Counted from the stretch's first letter, positions 42,967 to 52,315 are shown. The stretch is 64,000 bases of DNA from Serratia rhizosphaerae (GCF_009817885.1 NZ_CP041764.1:3410001-3474000); one strand, 5' to 3'. The notes: generated by a model from the sequence alone, not told the origin. Numbers and translations are program-made.

Positions 42967-43871
42967 GCGAAGAAACACAATACTGCGGATTTATCGCGAT
43001 CGTTGGGCGTCCCAACGTGGGCAAATCCACGTTGCTGAACCAACTGCTGGGGCAAAAAGTCTCCATTACCTCGCGTAAGCCGCAGACCACGCGTCACCGC
43101 ATTATGGGGATCGACACCGAGGGGCCTTATCAGGCGATCTACGTGGATACCCCGGGGCTGCACATCGAAGAAAAGCGCGCCATCAACCGTCTGATGAACC
43201 GTGCGGCCAGCAGCTCGATCGGCGATGTGGAGCTGGTGATCTTCGTGGTCGAAGGCACCAACTGGACCGACGACGATGAGATGGTGCTGAACAAACTGCG
43301 CAGCCTGAAGTGCCCGGTGTTGCTGGCGATCAACAAGGTCGACAACGTAACTGACAAATCCAAACTGCTGCCGCATATTGCTTTCCTCAGCCAGCAGATG
43401 AACTTCCTCGACGTGGTGCCAATCTCCGCCGAGAAAGGGATGAATGTTGACACTATCGCCGGCATTGTGCGCAAACTGCTGCCGGAAGCGGAACACCATT
43501 TCCCGGAAGATTACATCACCGATCGTTCGCAGCGTTTTATGGCGTCGGAAATCATCCGTGAAAAACTGATGCGTTTCCTGGGTGAAGAGCTGCCTTATTC
43601 GGTGACCGTTGAGATTGAACAGTTCGTCGCCAATGACCGCGGCGGCTATGACGTGCACGGTCTGATCCTGGTTGAGCGCGAAGGCCAGAAGAAAATGGTT
43701 ATCGGCAACAAGGGCGCGAAGATTAAAACCATCGGTATTGAAGCCCGTCAGGACATGGAACAGATGTTTGAAGCCAAAGTGCATCTGGAACTGTGGGTGA
43801 AAGTTAAATCCGGCTGGGCGGACGACGAACGTGCGCTGCGCAGCCTGGGCTATGTTGACGACCTGAAGTAA
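42963..43871 (+). CDS. era: GTPase Era
   Basis: 302-residue GTPase needed for 16S rRNA maturation and 30S assembly. G1 GRPNVGKSTL near residues 15-24, DTPGLH near 62, NKVDNV near 123, and a C-terminal KH domain with MVIGNKGAKIKTIG near 243-256. It overlaps rnc by 4 bases (coupled). An essential, very conserved gene. Confidence 0.98.
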   Translation: MSEETQYCGFIAIVGRPNVGKSTLLNQLLGQKVSITSRKPQTTRHRIMGIDTEGPYQAIYVDTPGLHIEEKRAINRLMNRAASSSIGDVELVIFVVEGTNWTDDDEMVLNKLRSLKCPVLLAINKVDNVTDKSKLLPHIAFLSQQMNFLDVVPISAEKGMNVDTIAGIVRKLLPEAEHHFPEDYITDRSQRFMASEIIREKLMRFLGEELPYSVTVEIEQFVANDRGGYDVHGLILVEREGQKKMVIGNKGAKIKTIGIEARQDMEQMFEAKVHLELWVKVKSGWADDERALRSLGYVDDLK

Positions 43872-43877
43872 CCGCCG

Positions 43878-44609
43878 ATGGACGGCTGGGAGCGCGCTTT
43901 CGTCCTGCATGGGCGACCGTACAGTGAAACCAGCCTGATGCTGGATCTGTTTACCGAAGGCCACGGACGGGTGCGTTTACTGGCCAAAGGCGCGCGTAGC
44001 CGCCGTTCCAATTTAAAGGGCTGTCTGCAGCCCTTTACCCCTCTGTTGGTCCGTTGGGGCGGGCGTAGCGAAGTAAAAACGCTGCGCAACGCCGAAGCGG
44101 TCTCCCTCGGTTTACCTCTCAGCGGCATGATGCTGTACAGCGGCCTGTACGTTAACGAATTGCTGTCGCGCGTGCTGGAGCAGGAAGCCAACTATTCGGT
44201 GCTGTTCTTTGATTATCTGCAGTGTTTGCAGATGCTGGCGGCGGCGGACGGTTCGCCGGAACATGCGCTGCGGCAGTTTGAACTGGCGCTGTTGCATCAT
44301 CTGGGTTACGGCGTGGATTTTCTGCACTGCGCCGGCAGCGGCGAGGCGGTTGATGACGGCATGACCTACCGCTATCGCGAGGAAAAAGGCTTTATTGCCA
44401 GCCTGGTAGTGGATCATTACAGCTTTACCGGCCGCGAACTGCGCGCGCTGGCCGAGCGTCAGTTCCCGGATGCCGATACCCTGCGCGCCGCCAAACGTTT
44501 TACCCGTATCGCATTGAAACCCTATCTTGGCGGCAAGCCGCTGAAAAGCCGCGAGCTGTTTCGTCAGTTCGTCCGTAAGCAACCGCATACGCCGGTTGAT
44601 GACGCCTGA
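43878..44609 (+). CDS. recO: DNA repair protein RecO
   Basis: 243-residue RecF-pathway protein that loads RecA on SSB-covered DNA. N-terminal OB-fold (WERAFVLHGRPYSETSLMLDLFTEGHG near residues 4-30), then a helical region with HHLGYGVDFLHCAGSG near 138. It begins 6 bases after era. Confidence 0.95.
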   Translation: MDGWERAFVLHGRPYSETSLMLDLFTEGHGRVRLLAKGARSRRSNLKGCLQPFTPLLVRWGGRSEVKTLRNAEAVSLGLPLSGMMLYSGLYVNELLSRVLEQEANYSVLFFDYLQCLQMLAAADGSPEHALRQFELALLHHLGYGVDFLHCAGSGEAVDDGMTYRYREEKGFIASLVVDHYSFTGRELRALAERQFPDADTLRAAKRFTRIALKPYLGGKPLKSRELFRQFVRKQPHTPVDDA

Positions 44610-44683
44610 CGCCCTTTCTGCTTTTGCCGCTTTCCGCCTGCGTGTAAACTGCGGGAACGAAAATTTCAATCTAAGAGGTTGTC

Positions 44684-45415
44684 ATGGCTGATTTACTGCT
44701 CGGCGTTAATATCGATCATATCGCCACCTTGCGTAACGCGCGCGGAACCCAATATCCCGATCCGGTACAGGCGGCATTTACCGCTGAACAGGCCGGTGCA
44801 GACGGCATCACGGTTCATCTGCGTGAGGACCGCCGCCACATCACCGATCGCGACGTGCGTATTTTGCGCCAGACCATCCAGACGCGAATGAATCTGGAAA
44901 TGGCCGTGACCGACGAGATGCTGGACATCGCCTGTGAACTGCAGCCGCACTTCTGCTGCCTGGTGCCGGAAAAGCGTGAGGAAGTGACCACCGAGGGCGG
45001 GCTGGACGTTGCTGGCCAGTTGGACAAAATGACGCTGGCGGTTGAGCGTCTGACGCAGGCGGGCATTCAGGTGTCGCTGTTTATCGACCCGGATCATCGC
45101 CAGATTGACGCGGCGGTGGCGGTGGGCGCGCCGTACATTGAGATTCACACCGGCGCCTATGCCGAAGCGCAGGGTGAGCTGGCGGTAGAGGCCGAACTGC
45201 TGCGCATTGCGCAGGCGGCGCGCTATGCGGCGGAAAAGGGCCTGAAGGTCAATGCCGGCCACGGTCTGACCTACCATAACGTGCAGCCGATTGCCGCGTT
45301 GCCGGAAATGCATGAGCTGAATATCGGCCACGCCATTATCGGGCAGGCGGTGATGAGCGGCCTGGCGGACGCGGTTGCCGAGATGAAGCTGCTGATGCGG
45401 GAAGCGCGTCGCTAA
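44684..45415 (+). CDS. pdxJ: Pyridoxine 5'-phosphate synthase
   Basis: 243-residue TIM-barrel enzyme joining 1-deoxyxylulose-5-phosphate with aminoacetone phosphate derivative to pyridoxine phosphate. GVNIDHIATLRNARGTQYPDP near residues 7-27, HLREDRRHI near 45-53, and NAGHGLTYHNV near 191. It is TAAGAGG-preceded. Its stop codon shares one base with the acpS ATG (TAATG). Confidence 0.97.
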   Translation: MADLLLGVNIDHIATLRNARGTQYPDPVQAAFTAEQAGADGITVHLREDRRHITDRDVRILRQTIQTRMNLEMAVTDEMLDIACELQPHFCCLVPEKREEVTTEGGLDVAGQLDKMTLAVERLTQAGIQVSLFIDPDHRQIDAAVAVGAPYIEIHTGAYAEAQGELAVEAELLRIAQAARYAAEKGLKVNAGHGLTYHNVQPIAALPEMHELNIGHAIIGQAVMSGLADAVAEMKLLMREARR

Positions 45416-45795
45416 TGGCGGTACTTGGGCTTGGCACCGATATCGTTGAAATTGCACGTATTGAAGCGGTGGTTGAACGCAGCGGCGATCGGCTGGCGCG
45501 GCGGGTGCTGAACGCGGCCGAATGGGCGCTCTATCAGCAGCATCAGCAGCCGGTGCGTTTTCTGGCCAAGCGTTTTGCCGTCAAAGAGGCGGCGGCGAAG
45601 GCGTTCGGCACCGGTATCCGCAACGGGTTGGCGTTCAATCAGTTTGAAGTGTTTAACGACGGATTGGGCAAGCCGAACATTCGCCTGCATGAGCGGGCGG
45701 CGGAGCTGGCGCAGGAAATGGGGGTGACGAACATCCACGTTTCACTGGCCGATGAGCGCCGTTATGCCTGCGCGACGGTGATAATCGAAAGCTGA
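45415..45795 (+). CDS. acpS: Holo-[acyl-carrier-protein] synthase
   Basis: 126-residue phosphopantetheinyl transferase that activates ACP. GLGTDIVEIARIE near residues 5-17 (Mg-binding Asp) and RFAVKEAAAKAFGTGI near 52-67 (catalytic Glu and Lys) are both intact. Coupled to pdxJ. Confidence 0.97.
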   Translation: MAVLGLGTDIVEIARIEAVVERSGDRLARRVLNAAEWALYQQHQQPVRFLAKRFAVKEAAAKAFGTGIRNGLAFNQFEVFNDGLGKPNIRLHERAAELAQEMGVTNIHVSLADERRYACATVIIES

Positions 45796-45802
45796 TGACG
45801 AT

Positions 45803-45829
45803 ACGGACGCCGCAGGGCGCGGCGTCCGT
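45803..45829. terminator. Strong hairpin between acpS and yfhL
   Basis: Perfect 11-bp stem ACGGACGCCGC / GCGGCGTCCGT with loop AGGGC. No long T-run on either side, but it lies between convergent genes and probably ends transcription. Confidence 0.7.
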
Positions 45830-45832
45830 GAA

Positions 45833-46093
45833 TTACAGCCTGTCGGCGTGATGCAGCACCACAAACTTATCCCACAGCTGTTCCTGGCTTTCCGTATGCT
45901 GCGGGTCGACCACGATGGTGTTATCAATCGGGCATACCTGCTGACAGGTCGGTGTATCATAATGACCGACGCATTCGGTGCAGCGTTCGGTATCAATCTG
46001 GTAAATGTCCGCGCCCATTGAGATAGCCTGATTCGGGCACTCGGGTTCACACATATCGCAGTTGATGCATTTTTTGGTAATCAGCAGAGCCAT
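45833..46093 (-). CDS. yfhL: Ferredoxin YfhL
   Basis: 86-residue 2[4Fe-4S] ferredoxin of the Allochromatium type. Two Cys clusters: CINCDMCEPECPNQA near residues 9-23 and CTECVGHYDTPTCQQVCP near 38-55, the second with the longer spacer typical of YfhL. In E. coli YfhL feeds electrons to tRNA hydroxylation (TrhP). Convergent with acpS. Confidence 0.95.
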   Translation of the reverse strand: MALLITKKCINCDMCEPECPNQAISMGADIYQIDTERCTECVGHYDTPTCQQVCPIDNTIVVDPQHTESQEQLWDKFVVLHHADRL

Positions 46094-46417
46094 ATTAGTA
46101 ACAATTCCATCTTACATGCCGGGGGGGGCGCAGAAGCAGTTTCTGCCGCCGCGCACTTTACCATAAAACCACTTTTTAGCCGGTTGTTTTTTGTCCGTTC
46201 CAACTGCTTTCATCGACGAGATCAAGCTTATCTTCTGCTGGCGCGGCATAGTGCCTGTTTTTGCCTGCACGGATGGCGTGCCGGGCATTGATATGGCGGT
46301 ATTTTGAGCGGTACTGTATCCAGGATGGCTTTTAGAGGGGGTTTTATGCATGATAAGACTTTCATGTTCCATGTACGGCGACATACTATCAGTGATTGAC
46401 ATAAATGGAGTTTATTT
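46094..46417. other. Gap between yfhL and acyltransferase pseudogene
   Basis: A 96-codon minus-strand frame (46112-46402) has no family resemblance and a poor start, so I do not call it. A run GGGGGGGCGC occurs at about 46122-46131. Confidence 0.35.
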
Positions 46418-46995
46418 GTGAAAAATGAATGCTTTAATCCCGGTTATTATCATGAAGACGATCTCAGAGAGTGTGGGTTTAAGTCAGTAGGAACGAATTT
46501 TTGAGTTGCAAAGAATTGCACCATTATCGGTATTGAGAATATCTCGATGGAGGACAACGTCAGAATTGACGGATTTTCGACAATATTGCGGCAGGCGATG
46601 GTTTTCTTGATATAGGTTCTTATGTCCATATCGGCGGCTATACTGCAGTTTTCGCGGGCGCGGGCATTATTATGCGCGATTGTTGCGGTATATCACAGTC
46701 GGTGAAGCTTTATTCAAAAAGTGATGACTATAGCGGCAGGTTTATGACAAACCTTACCGTTCCCGCCGCACTTACGGGCGTCGTTTCCGGAACGATTGTA
46801 CTTGAACGGCATGTGATTGTGGGGTCTTAATCCATTGTCATGCCGGGGATAACGCTGGCTGAAGGAACGTCGGTTGGCGCCAACTCATTGGTAATGAAAA
46901 ATACGGAAGAGTGGGGGATGTATTTTGGTTCGCCGGCCAAGAGGATTAAAAGCAGGAAAAGGAATCCATTGGAATTAGAGAAATCATTACGCTAA
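46418..46995 (+). pseudogene. Decayed hexapeptide-repeat (LbH) acyltransferase
   Basis: Translated in two frames it reads as one 190-codon O-acyltransferase: MKNECFNPGYYHEDDLRECG.. near the GTG at 46418, then IIGIENISMEDNVRIDGFSTI, then DGFLDIGSYVHIGGYTAVFAG, RHVIVGS..SIVMPGITLAEG, SVGANSLVMKN and GSPAKRIKSRKRN. These are LbH hexapeptide turns of the maltose/galactoside acetyltransferase and O-antigen acetyltransferase type. Three lesions: TGA at 46502, a frameshift between about 46580 and 46590, TAA at 46828. Low GC compared with the neighbours suggests a transferred surface-polysaccharide gene now lost. A one-base sequencing error could explain only one lesion. Confidence 0.85.
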
Positions 46996-47150
46996 ACACA
47001 CGGCGGCTTTTTTACGCCTCGGCCTCCCGGCTTGCGTTCTATTTTTCCCATGTCGGGAGATACGCGATAGGGCGATCTATCTGGACGTGATAATGACGAG
47101 CGCCGGATTTTTACGCCAGATAGATGACGTTATTAATAACTAGAGTTTAT

Positions 47151-47993
47151 TTAAACCAATTTCCTCATCAACTGTTCGCTATGTTTAATACGTACTCGCG
47201 CATGATCCACATCATGTTGGATTAACGCCATAAACAACAGGTCGGTAAGGGCATATTGGGCAGTGCTGGAGGAAATGGCGGCGCTGCGGGTGCTGGGTTC
47301 TTCGGCAATGGTGTACAGGCAGTGGTCCGCACGCTGCTGCAGGCTGTTGGGGGAGAAGCAGGTGAGCGCCAGAACCCGTGCGCCGGCCGCTTTGGCTTCG
47401 TCGGCGGCCAGATTGATTTCGCGCCGCTCGCCGCTGAAGGAGAGGGCAACCAGCAAGTCTTGCGGATCCAGCGCCTGCACCGCAGCTAACTGCGCATGCA
47501 TATCGGCTTCGGCCACCGCCATCACGCCGATTTTCAGCAGTTTGTAGGAAAAGTCTTTGGCGACCAGACCCGAGGCGCCAATCCCCATCAGAAACACTCG
47601 CCGCGCGCTACGCAGCATAGTCAGAGCCTGATGCAGACGTTCTTCACTGTTAATGTCCAGCGTAGCACGCAATGCCGCCTGTTTTTCCAGCAGCAGTTTT
47701 TCACCGACGGTTTTGAGCGTATCGCTGCTGAGGATCCGGTTATGCACGGTCACCACCGGTTCCGGCTGCGCCAGCGTTTCGCTCAGCGCCAGTTTCAGCG
47801 CCGGGAAACCTTTATAACCCATCTTCTGTGCAAACTTGACCACGCTGGATTGGCTGACGCCGGCTACCTGAGCCAGCTTTTGCGAACTCAGGTGGCGAGC
47901 CTCTTCGGCGTTGTGCAGTAGATAATCCGCCAGTTTGCGATCGTTCTGCGCCAGCGCAGGATACATTTGCCGAATGCGAAGAAGGGTACTCAT
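47151..47993 (-). CDS. murR: RpiR-family regulator of N-acetylmuramic acid catabolism
   Basis: 280 residues: N-terminal HTH_6 domain (about 1-77, with VAGVSQSSVVKFAQKMGYKGFP) and a C-terminal SIS sugar-binding domain (about 125-255, with FLMGIGASGLVAKDFSYKL). MurR represses murQP and responds to MurNAc 6-phosphate. Divergent from murQ, which supports the specific assignment over other RpiR members. Confidence 0.92.
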   Translation of the reverse strand: MSTLLRIRQMYPALAQNDRKLADYLLHNAEEARHLSSQKLAQVAGVSQSSVVKFAQKMGYKGFPALKLALSETLAQPEPVVTVHNRILSSDTLKTVGEKLLLEKQAALRATLDINSEERLHQALTMLRSARRVFLMGIGASGLVAKDFSYKLLKIGVMAVAEADMHAQLAAVQALDPQDLLVALSFSGERREINLAADEAKAAGARVLALTCFSPNSLQQRADHCLYTIAEEPSTRSAAISSSTAQYALTDLLFMALIQHDVDHARVRIKHSEQLMRKLV

Positions 47994-48107
47994 GCCGTTA
48001 TTCCTAATAGTGCCAGTGGAGAGATGTTGCCATAACGGCGTGTTGGCGCGCAGTAAAAATTTTTGTGAGCGCGTCGGTATAAACTAGCAAATAGTGCTCG
48101 CTTTGTT

Positions 48108-48153
48108 GAATTAAATATTCAAATATTACCTTGTGTTTTTGAATTAAAAATTC
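48108..48153 (+). promoter_or_regulatory. Candidate MurR operators upstream of murQ
   Basis: Two nearly equal palindromes, GAATTAAATATTC (48108-48120) and GAATTAAAAATTC (48141-48153), have centres 33 bp apart, about three helical turns. They lie in the murR-murQ divergent region just before the murQ ribosome site. E. coli MurR binds two inverted repeats there; the match is by position and form, not by a checked consensus. Confidence 0.65.
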
Positions 48154-48166
48154 CAGAGGTTACCCC

Positions 48167-49060
48167 ATGAATTTAGGCGCACTAGTATCCGAAACCCGCA
48201 ATCCAGAGACGATGACGTTGGATGAAATGTCGACGCTGGAGATGGTGACCTGCTTTAACCGTGAAGACCGTAAAGTGCCGCAGGCGATTGCGGCGGTACT
48301 ACCGGAGATCGCTCAGGCGGTCGATTTGGCAGCGGCGGCGCTGCAGGCAGGTGGCCGCCTGATTTATCTGGGGGCGGGCACCAGCGGTCGCCTTGGCGTG
48401 CTGGACGCGTCCGAATGTCCGCCAACCTTCGGCGTGCCGCACGGCGTGGTCGTGGGTCTGATCGCCGGCGGCCCCGGCGCGCTGTTAAAAGCGGTAGAGG
48501 GCGCTGAGGATGACGCGGCGTTGGGGGAGCGTGACCTGCAGGGTCTGACGTTAACACCGACTGACATGGTGGTTGGGCTGGCGGCTTCCGGCCGTACGCC
48601 GTATGTGATCGGCGCATTGCGCTATGCGCGTCAGCTGGGTTGCCCGACGGCGGCGATCTCCTGCAACCCTGACTCGCCGATTGCCGCGGAAGCGCAGGTG
48701 GCGATTTCCCCGCTGGTTGGTCCGGAAGCCTTGACCGGCTCGACCCGCATGAAGTCCGGCACGGCGCAAAAACTGGTGCTGAACATGATCTCAACCGGCG
48801 CAATGGTTAAATGGGGCAAGGTGTACCAGAACCTGATGGTGGACGTGAAGGCGACCAACGTGAAGCTGGTGGATCGTGCCTGCCGCATCGTCGTCGAAGC
48901 GACCGGCGCCGAACGCAGCCTGGCGGAAACTGCGCTGGCGCAGACCGATTTCGAGGTGAAGCCGGCGATTCTGATGCTGTTGGCCGGCATCAGCGCTGAA
49001 GAGGCGCAGCGGCGTTTACAGGCGCATCACGGCTACCTGCGTGCGGCGTTGGCGGATTAA
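48167..49060 (+). CDS. murQ: N-acetylmuramic acid 6-phosphate etherase
   Basis: 297-residue SIS-fold enzyme cleaving the lactyl ether of MurNAc-6P to GlcNAc-6P and lactate, a peptidoglycan recycling step. GRLIYLGAGTSGRLGVLDASECPPTFG near residues 63-88 and GSTRMKSGTAQKLVLN near 190-205 hold the catalytic and sugar sites. AGAGG site 8 bases from ATG. It is 20 bases from murP. Confidence 0.97.
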   Translation: MNLGALVSETRNPETMTLDEMSTLEMVTCFNREDRKVPQAIAAVLPEIAQAVDLAAAALQAGGRLIYLGAGTSGRLGVLDASECPPTFGVPHGVVVGLIAGGPGALLKAVEGAEDDAALGERDLQGLTLTPTDMVVGLAASGRTPYVIGALRYARQLGCPTAAISCNPDSPIAAEAQVAISPLVGPEALTGSTRMKSGTAQKLVLNMISTGAMVKWGKVYQNLMVDVKATNVKLVDRACRIVVEATGAERSLAETALAQTDFEVKPAILMLLAGISAEEAQRRLQAHHGYLRAALAD

Positions 49061-49079
49061 TGGCTCATTGAGGTGATCA

Positions 49080-50447
49080 ATGGATAAGACGGCGGCACTG
49101 GCCCGGCAGATTTTGGCGGGCGTCGGCGGCGAGGGGAACATCCTCAAGCTGGAAAACTGTATGACGCGGGTGCGTGTCGAGGTCAGCGATGAACAACGGC
49201 TTGAGCTGTCCCTGTTACAGCGGCTGGACGGCATCAAGGGGTACATCAAGCAAGGCGGGCAGCACCAGTTTATTGTTGGGCCGGGCGCCGCCGCCAAGGT
49301 GGTGGATGAGATGCGCGCCTTGCTGAGTGAGCCGGAGGCGGGCGCCGACGTCGCCGATAAGATTGCCGAAAATAAGGCCGCCGCCAAAGCCAAATACGCC
49401 GCGCCGATGAGTGGGGTGCTGAAAAAACTGGCTAATATCTTTATACCGCTGATACCGGCATTTATCGCCTCCGGCCTGATTACCGGTATTATTAATCTCT
49501 TGAAGCGGCCGGATATCGCCGGCGATATCGCGCTGAGCTACCCGAATATACTTGGCCTGCTGGCGATCTTCGGCAGCGCGGTGTTCGCCATTATGAATAT
49601 TCTGGTTGGCGTTAACGCGGCGCGGGTGTTCGGCGGCTCGCAGGCGATGGGCGGGGTGATGGCCGGTATTCTTTCCAGCCCGCAGCTGGCGCAAATTACC
49701 CTGTTTGGCGAGGCGCTGCAGCCGGGGCGCGGCGGCGTGATCGCTGTGCTGCTGGTGGTGGCGCTGATGTGCTGGTTGGAAAAGCGCCTGCGCAGGCTGC
49801 TGCCGGAATCGGTTGAGCTGATTTTAAATCCGCTGCTGACCACATTGATTACCGCTTCGCTGGCGATTGCGATCCTGCAGCCGTTGGGCGGTTATATTTC
49901 CGATGCGATTACCCACGGTGCCAACCTGGCGCTGGACAAGGGCGGTCTGCTGGTTGGTGCGCTGTTGTCCGGTCTGTTTCTGCCGCTGGTGTTGTCCGGG
50001 CTGCATCAGGGTTTGGTGCCGATCCACGTTGAACTGGTGCAGGCGCATGGCGCCAATCCGCTGCTGCCGATTTTGGCAATGGCGGGCGTAGGGCAGGTTG
50101 GTGCAACCCTTGCCGTACTGCTGAAAACCCGTAATGCGCGATTGAAAAAGGTGATTAAGGGGGCGCTGCCGGTTGGTATTCTGGGCATTGGCGAGCCGCT
50201 GATTTTCGGCGTGACGCTGCCGCTGGGTAAACCGTTTATTGGCGCCTGCCTCGGCGGTGCGGTCGGCGGCGCGCTGATCAGCTACTGGAAGGTGGCGACG
50301 GTGATTACCTTCGGCCTTTCCGGGGTGCCGTTGGCGTTGACCATCGTCTCGGGCAAGGTGATGTTGTATCTGGCCGGGATGCTGATTACGATTGTAGCAG
50401 GGTTCATTTTCACCTGGATCATGGGGTTCAACGATCCTGAGGAGTAG
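49080..50447 (+). CDS. murP: PTS N-acetylmuramic acid transporter EIIBC
   Basis: 455 residues: EIIB domain (1-85) with phosphorylated Cys in LKLENCMTRVRVEV near residue 27, then membrane EIIC domain (about 105-450) with GILGIGEPLIFGVTLPL near 363-379. No EIIA domain is fused, so Crr (EIIA-Glc) must supply the phosphate. It imports MurNAc as MurNAc-6P for MurQ. GAGGTGA site. Confidence 0.95.
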   Translation: MDKTAALARQILAGVGGEGNILKLENCMTRVRVEVSDEQRLELSLLQRLDGIKGYIKQGGQHQFIVGPGAAAKVVDEMRALLSEPEAGADVADKIAENKAAAKAKYAAPMSGVLKKLANIFIPLIPAFIASGLITGIINLLKRPDIAGDIALSYPNILGLLAIFGSAVFAIMNILVGVNAARVFGGSQAMGGVMAGILSSPQLAQITLFGEALQPGRGGVIAVLLVVALMCWLEKRLRRLLPESVELILNPLLTTLITASLAIAILQPLGGYISDAITHGANLALDKGGLLVGALLSGLFLPLVLSGLHQGLVPIHVELVQAHGANPLLPILAMAGVGQVGATLAVLLKTRNARLKKVIKGALPVGILGIGEPLIFGVTLPLGKPFIGACLGGAVGGALISYWKVATVITFGLSGVPLALTIVSGKVMLYLAGMLITIVAGFIFTWIMGFNDPEE

Positions 50448-50450
50448 CGT

Positions 50451-51107
50451 TTGAGTGACCAACCACGCCAGAAGGCCGAAGAGTCGCGCCGCATTGTGTT
50501 CTTCGATCTGGACGGCACCTTGCATCAGGAAGATATGTTTGGCAGCTTCTTGCGCTTTTTATTGCGGCATCTGCCGTTGAATCTTGTATTGGTGATCCCC
50601 CTGTTGCCGTTAGTGGGGGCGGTGATGTTGGTCGCCGGTCGCGCGGCGCGCTGGCCGATGAGTCTGTTGCTATGGTCGATTACGTTTGGCCATTCGGAAG
50701 CGCGATTGCGGACGCTGGAAGCGCGCTTTGTCGCCTACTTCCGCGCCAAGGTGACCGCATTTCCGGTGGTGCAGATGCGTTTGCGCCAGTATCTTGATGC
50801 GCATGATGCGCAGGTGTGGTTGATTACCGGCTCGCCGGAAAGACTGGTGGAACAGGTATATCAGGATTCGCTGTTTTTACCGCGTGTGCGGTTGATAGGC
50901 AGCAGGATGACCCGCCGCTATGGCGGCTGGGTGCTGGAAATGCGCTGTCTGGGGGCGCAAAAGGTGGTGCAGCTGGAGCAGCGCATCGGCGCACCGTTAA
51001 AATTGTACAGCGGCTACAGCGACAGCAAACAGGACAATCCGCTGCTGTTCTTCTGCGAACATCGTTGGCGGGTAAGTAAAGAGGGCGAGCTGCAGCAGTT
51101 GGAATAA
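50451..51107 (+). CDS. pgpC: Phosphatidylglycerophosphatase C
   Basis: 218-residue membrane-associated HAD phosphatase that turns phosphatidylglycerol phosphate into phosphatidylglycerol. HAD motif I IVFFDLDGTLHQEDMFGSF near residues 15-33, a hydrophobic segment at about 44-64, motif II LITGSPERLVEQ near 125 and motif IV GYSDSKQDNPLL near 186-197. It uses a TTG start (50451) with GAGGAG 5 bases upstream, only 3 bases after murP, so it is likely cotranscribed with murQP although unrelated in function. Confidence 0.93.
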   Translation: MSDQPRQKAEESRRIVFFDLDGTLHQEDMFGSFLRFLLRHLPLNLVLVIPLLPLVGAVMLVAGRAARWPMSLLLWSITFGHSEARLRTLEARFVAYFRAKVTAFPVVQMRLRQYLDAHDAQVWLITGSPERLVEQVYQDSLFLPRVRLIGSRMTRRYGGWVLEMRCLGAQKVVQLEQRIGAPLKLYSGYSDSKQDNPLLFFCEHRWRVSKEGELQQLE

Positions 51108-51108
51108 C

Positions 51109-51142
51109 AAAAAAGGGCAGGATGCGAATCCTGCCCTTTTTG
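51109..51142. terminator. Bidirectional terminator pgpC/alcohol dehydrogenase
   Basis: AAAAAAGGGCAGGAT / ATCCTGCCCTTTTT with GCGA loop, between convergent genes. Confidence 0.93.
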
Positions 51143-51163
51143 CTGCTTACTTGCCGGCGCGGT

Positions 51164-52315
51164 TTACATAGCCGCTTTAAAGATGGCGACAATCTGCTCG
51201 TGGTTGGCCTGGATCGGGTTGGTGAAGCCGCAGGCGTCTTTCAGCGCGTTAGCCGCCAGCGTATCGAAGTCTTCTTCTTTCACCTGCAGATCGCGCAGCC
51301 CGGCCGGGATGCCGACATCCTGCGCCAGCTTGCGGATGGCTGCGATACAGGCCGCGGCGCCCTGACTGTCGTTCAGGTTGCTCACTTCCAGCCCCATCGC
51401 AACGGCGACGTCTTTCAGGCGGCCTGCCGCTACGGAGGCGTTGAACTCCTGTACGTGAGGCAGCAGCACCGCATTGCAGACGCCGTGCGGCAGGTTATAG
51501 AAGCCGCCCAACTGGTGGGCCATGGCATGCACGTAACCCAGAGAGGCGTTGTTGAACGCCATGCCGGCCAGGAACTGGGCGTAAGCCATATCTTCACGCG
51601 CCTGCATATTCTTGCCGTCGTTCACCGCATCGCGCAGCGACGCCATAATCATGGTTACCGCTTTCAGCGCGCAGGCGTCGGTGATCGGGTTGGCGGCACT
51701 GGAGACGTAAGCCTCGATGGCGTGCGTCAGCGCATCCATCCCGGTGGCCGCCGTCAGCCCTTTCGGCATGCCGGCCATCAGGTGCGGATCGTTAACGGAC
51801 AGGATCGGCGTAACGTGCTTGTCGACAATGGCCATTTTGATATGACGGACTTCGTCGGTAATGATGCAGAAGCGGGTCATTTCTGACGCGGTGCCGGCGG
51901 TAGTGTTAATCGCCACCATCGGCAGCTGTGGCTTGGCGGAGCGGTCCACGCCTTCATAATCCTTGATATCGCCGCCGTTGGTGGCGACCAGCGCGATGCC
52001 TTTGGCGCAGTCGTGCGGAGAGCCGCCGCCAAGAGAGATGACGCAGTCGCACTGATGTTCGCGCAGCAGCGCCAGCCCTTGTTCAACGTTGCTGGTGGTT
52101 GGGTTAGGGTGAGTACCGTCGTACACGCAGCTCTGGATATCCTGTGCGGTGAGCAGTTGTTGCACCTGGGCGACCACGCCGATGTCGTTTAGTACCCGGT
52201 CGGTGACGATCAACGCATGGCGCAGGCCTTGCTCTTGCATGGTTTTCGCCGCCTCTTCCAGGCAGCCGGAGCCGATCATATTAACGGAAGGAATATAGAA
52301 TGTTGCAGCAGCCAT
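51164..52315 (-). CDS. yiaY: Iron-containing alcohol dehydrogenase (YiaY-like)
   Basis: 383-residue group III Fe-ADH. NAD-binding ISLGGGSPHDCAKGIALV near residues 94-111, TTAGTASEMTRFCII near 140-154, and metal ligands in GMDALTHAIEAYVS near 193-206 and HAMAHQLGGFYNLPHG near 263-278. It is strikingly close to E. coli YiaY. Substrates probably include short alcohols or aldehydes; the physiological one is unknown. Single gene. Confidence 0.93.
   Translation of the reverse strand: MAAATFYIPSVNMIGSGCLEEAAKTMQEQGLRHALIVTDRVLNDIGVVAQVQQLLTAQDIQSCVYDGTHPNPTTSNVEQGLALLREHQCDCVISLGGGSPHDCAKGIALVATNGGDIKDYEGVDRSAKPQLPMVAINTTAGTASEMTRFCIITDEVRHIKMAIVDKHVTPILSVNDPHLMAGMPKGLTAATGMDALTHAIEAYVSSAANPITDACALKAVTMIMASLRDAVNDGKNMQAREDMAYAQFLAGMAFNNASLGYVHAMAHQLGGFYNLPHGVCNAVLLPHVQEFNASVAAGRLKDVAVAMGLEVSNLNDSQGAAACIAAIRKLAQDVGIPAGLRDLQVKEEDFDTLAANALKDACGFTNPIQANHEQIVAIFKAAM

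Noticed and set aside
46112..46402. 96-codon minus-strand frame after yfhL
   Set aside because: Low-complexity Ser/Lys/Met-rich product with no family resemblance, and it runs through a G-run at its 3' end.
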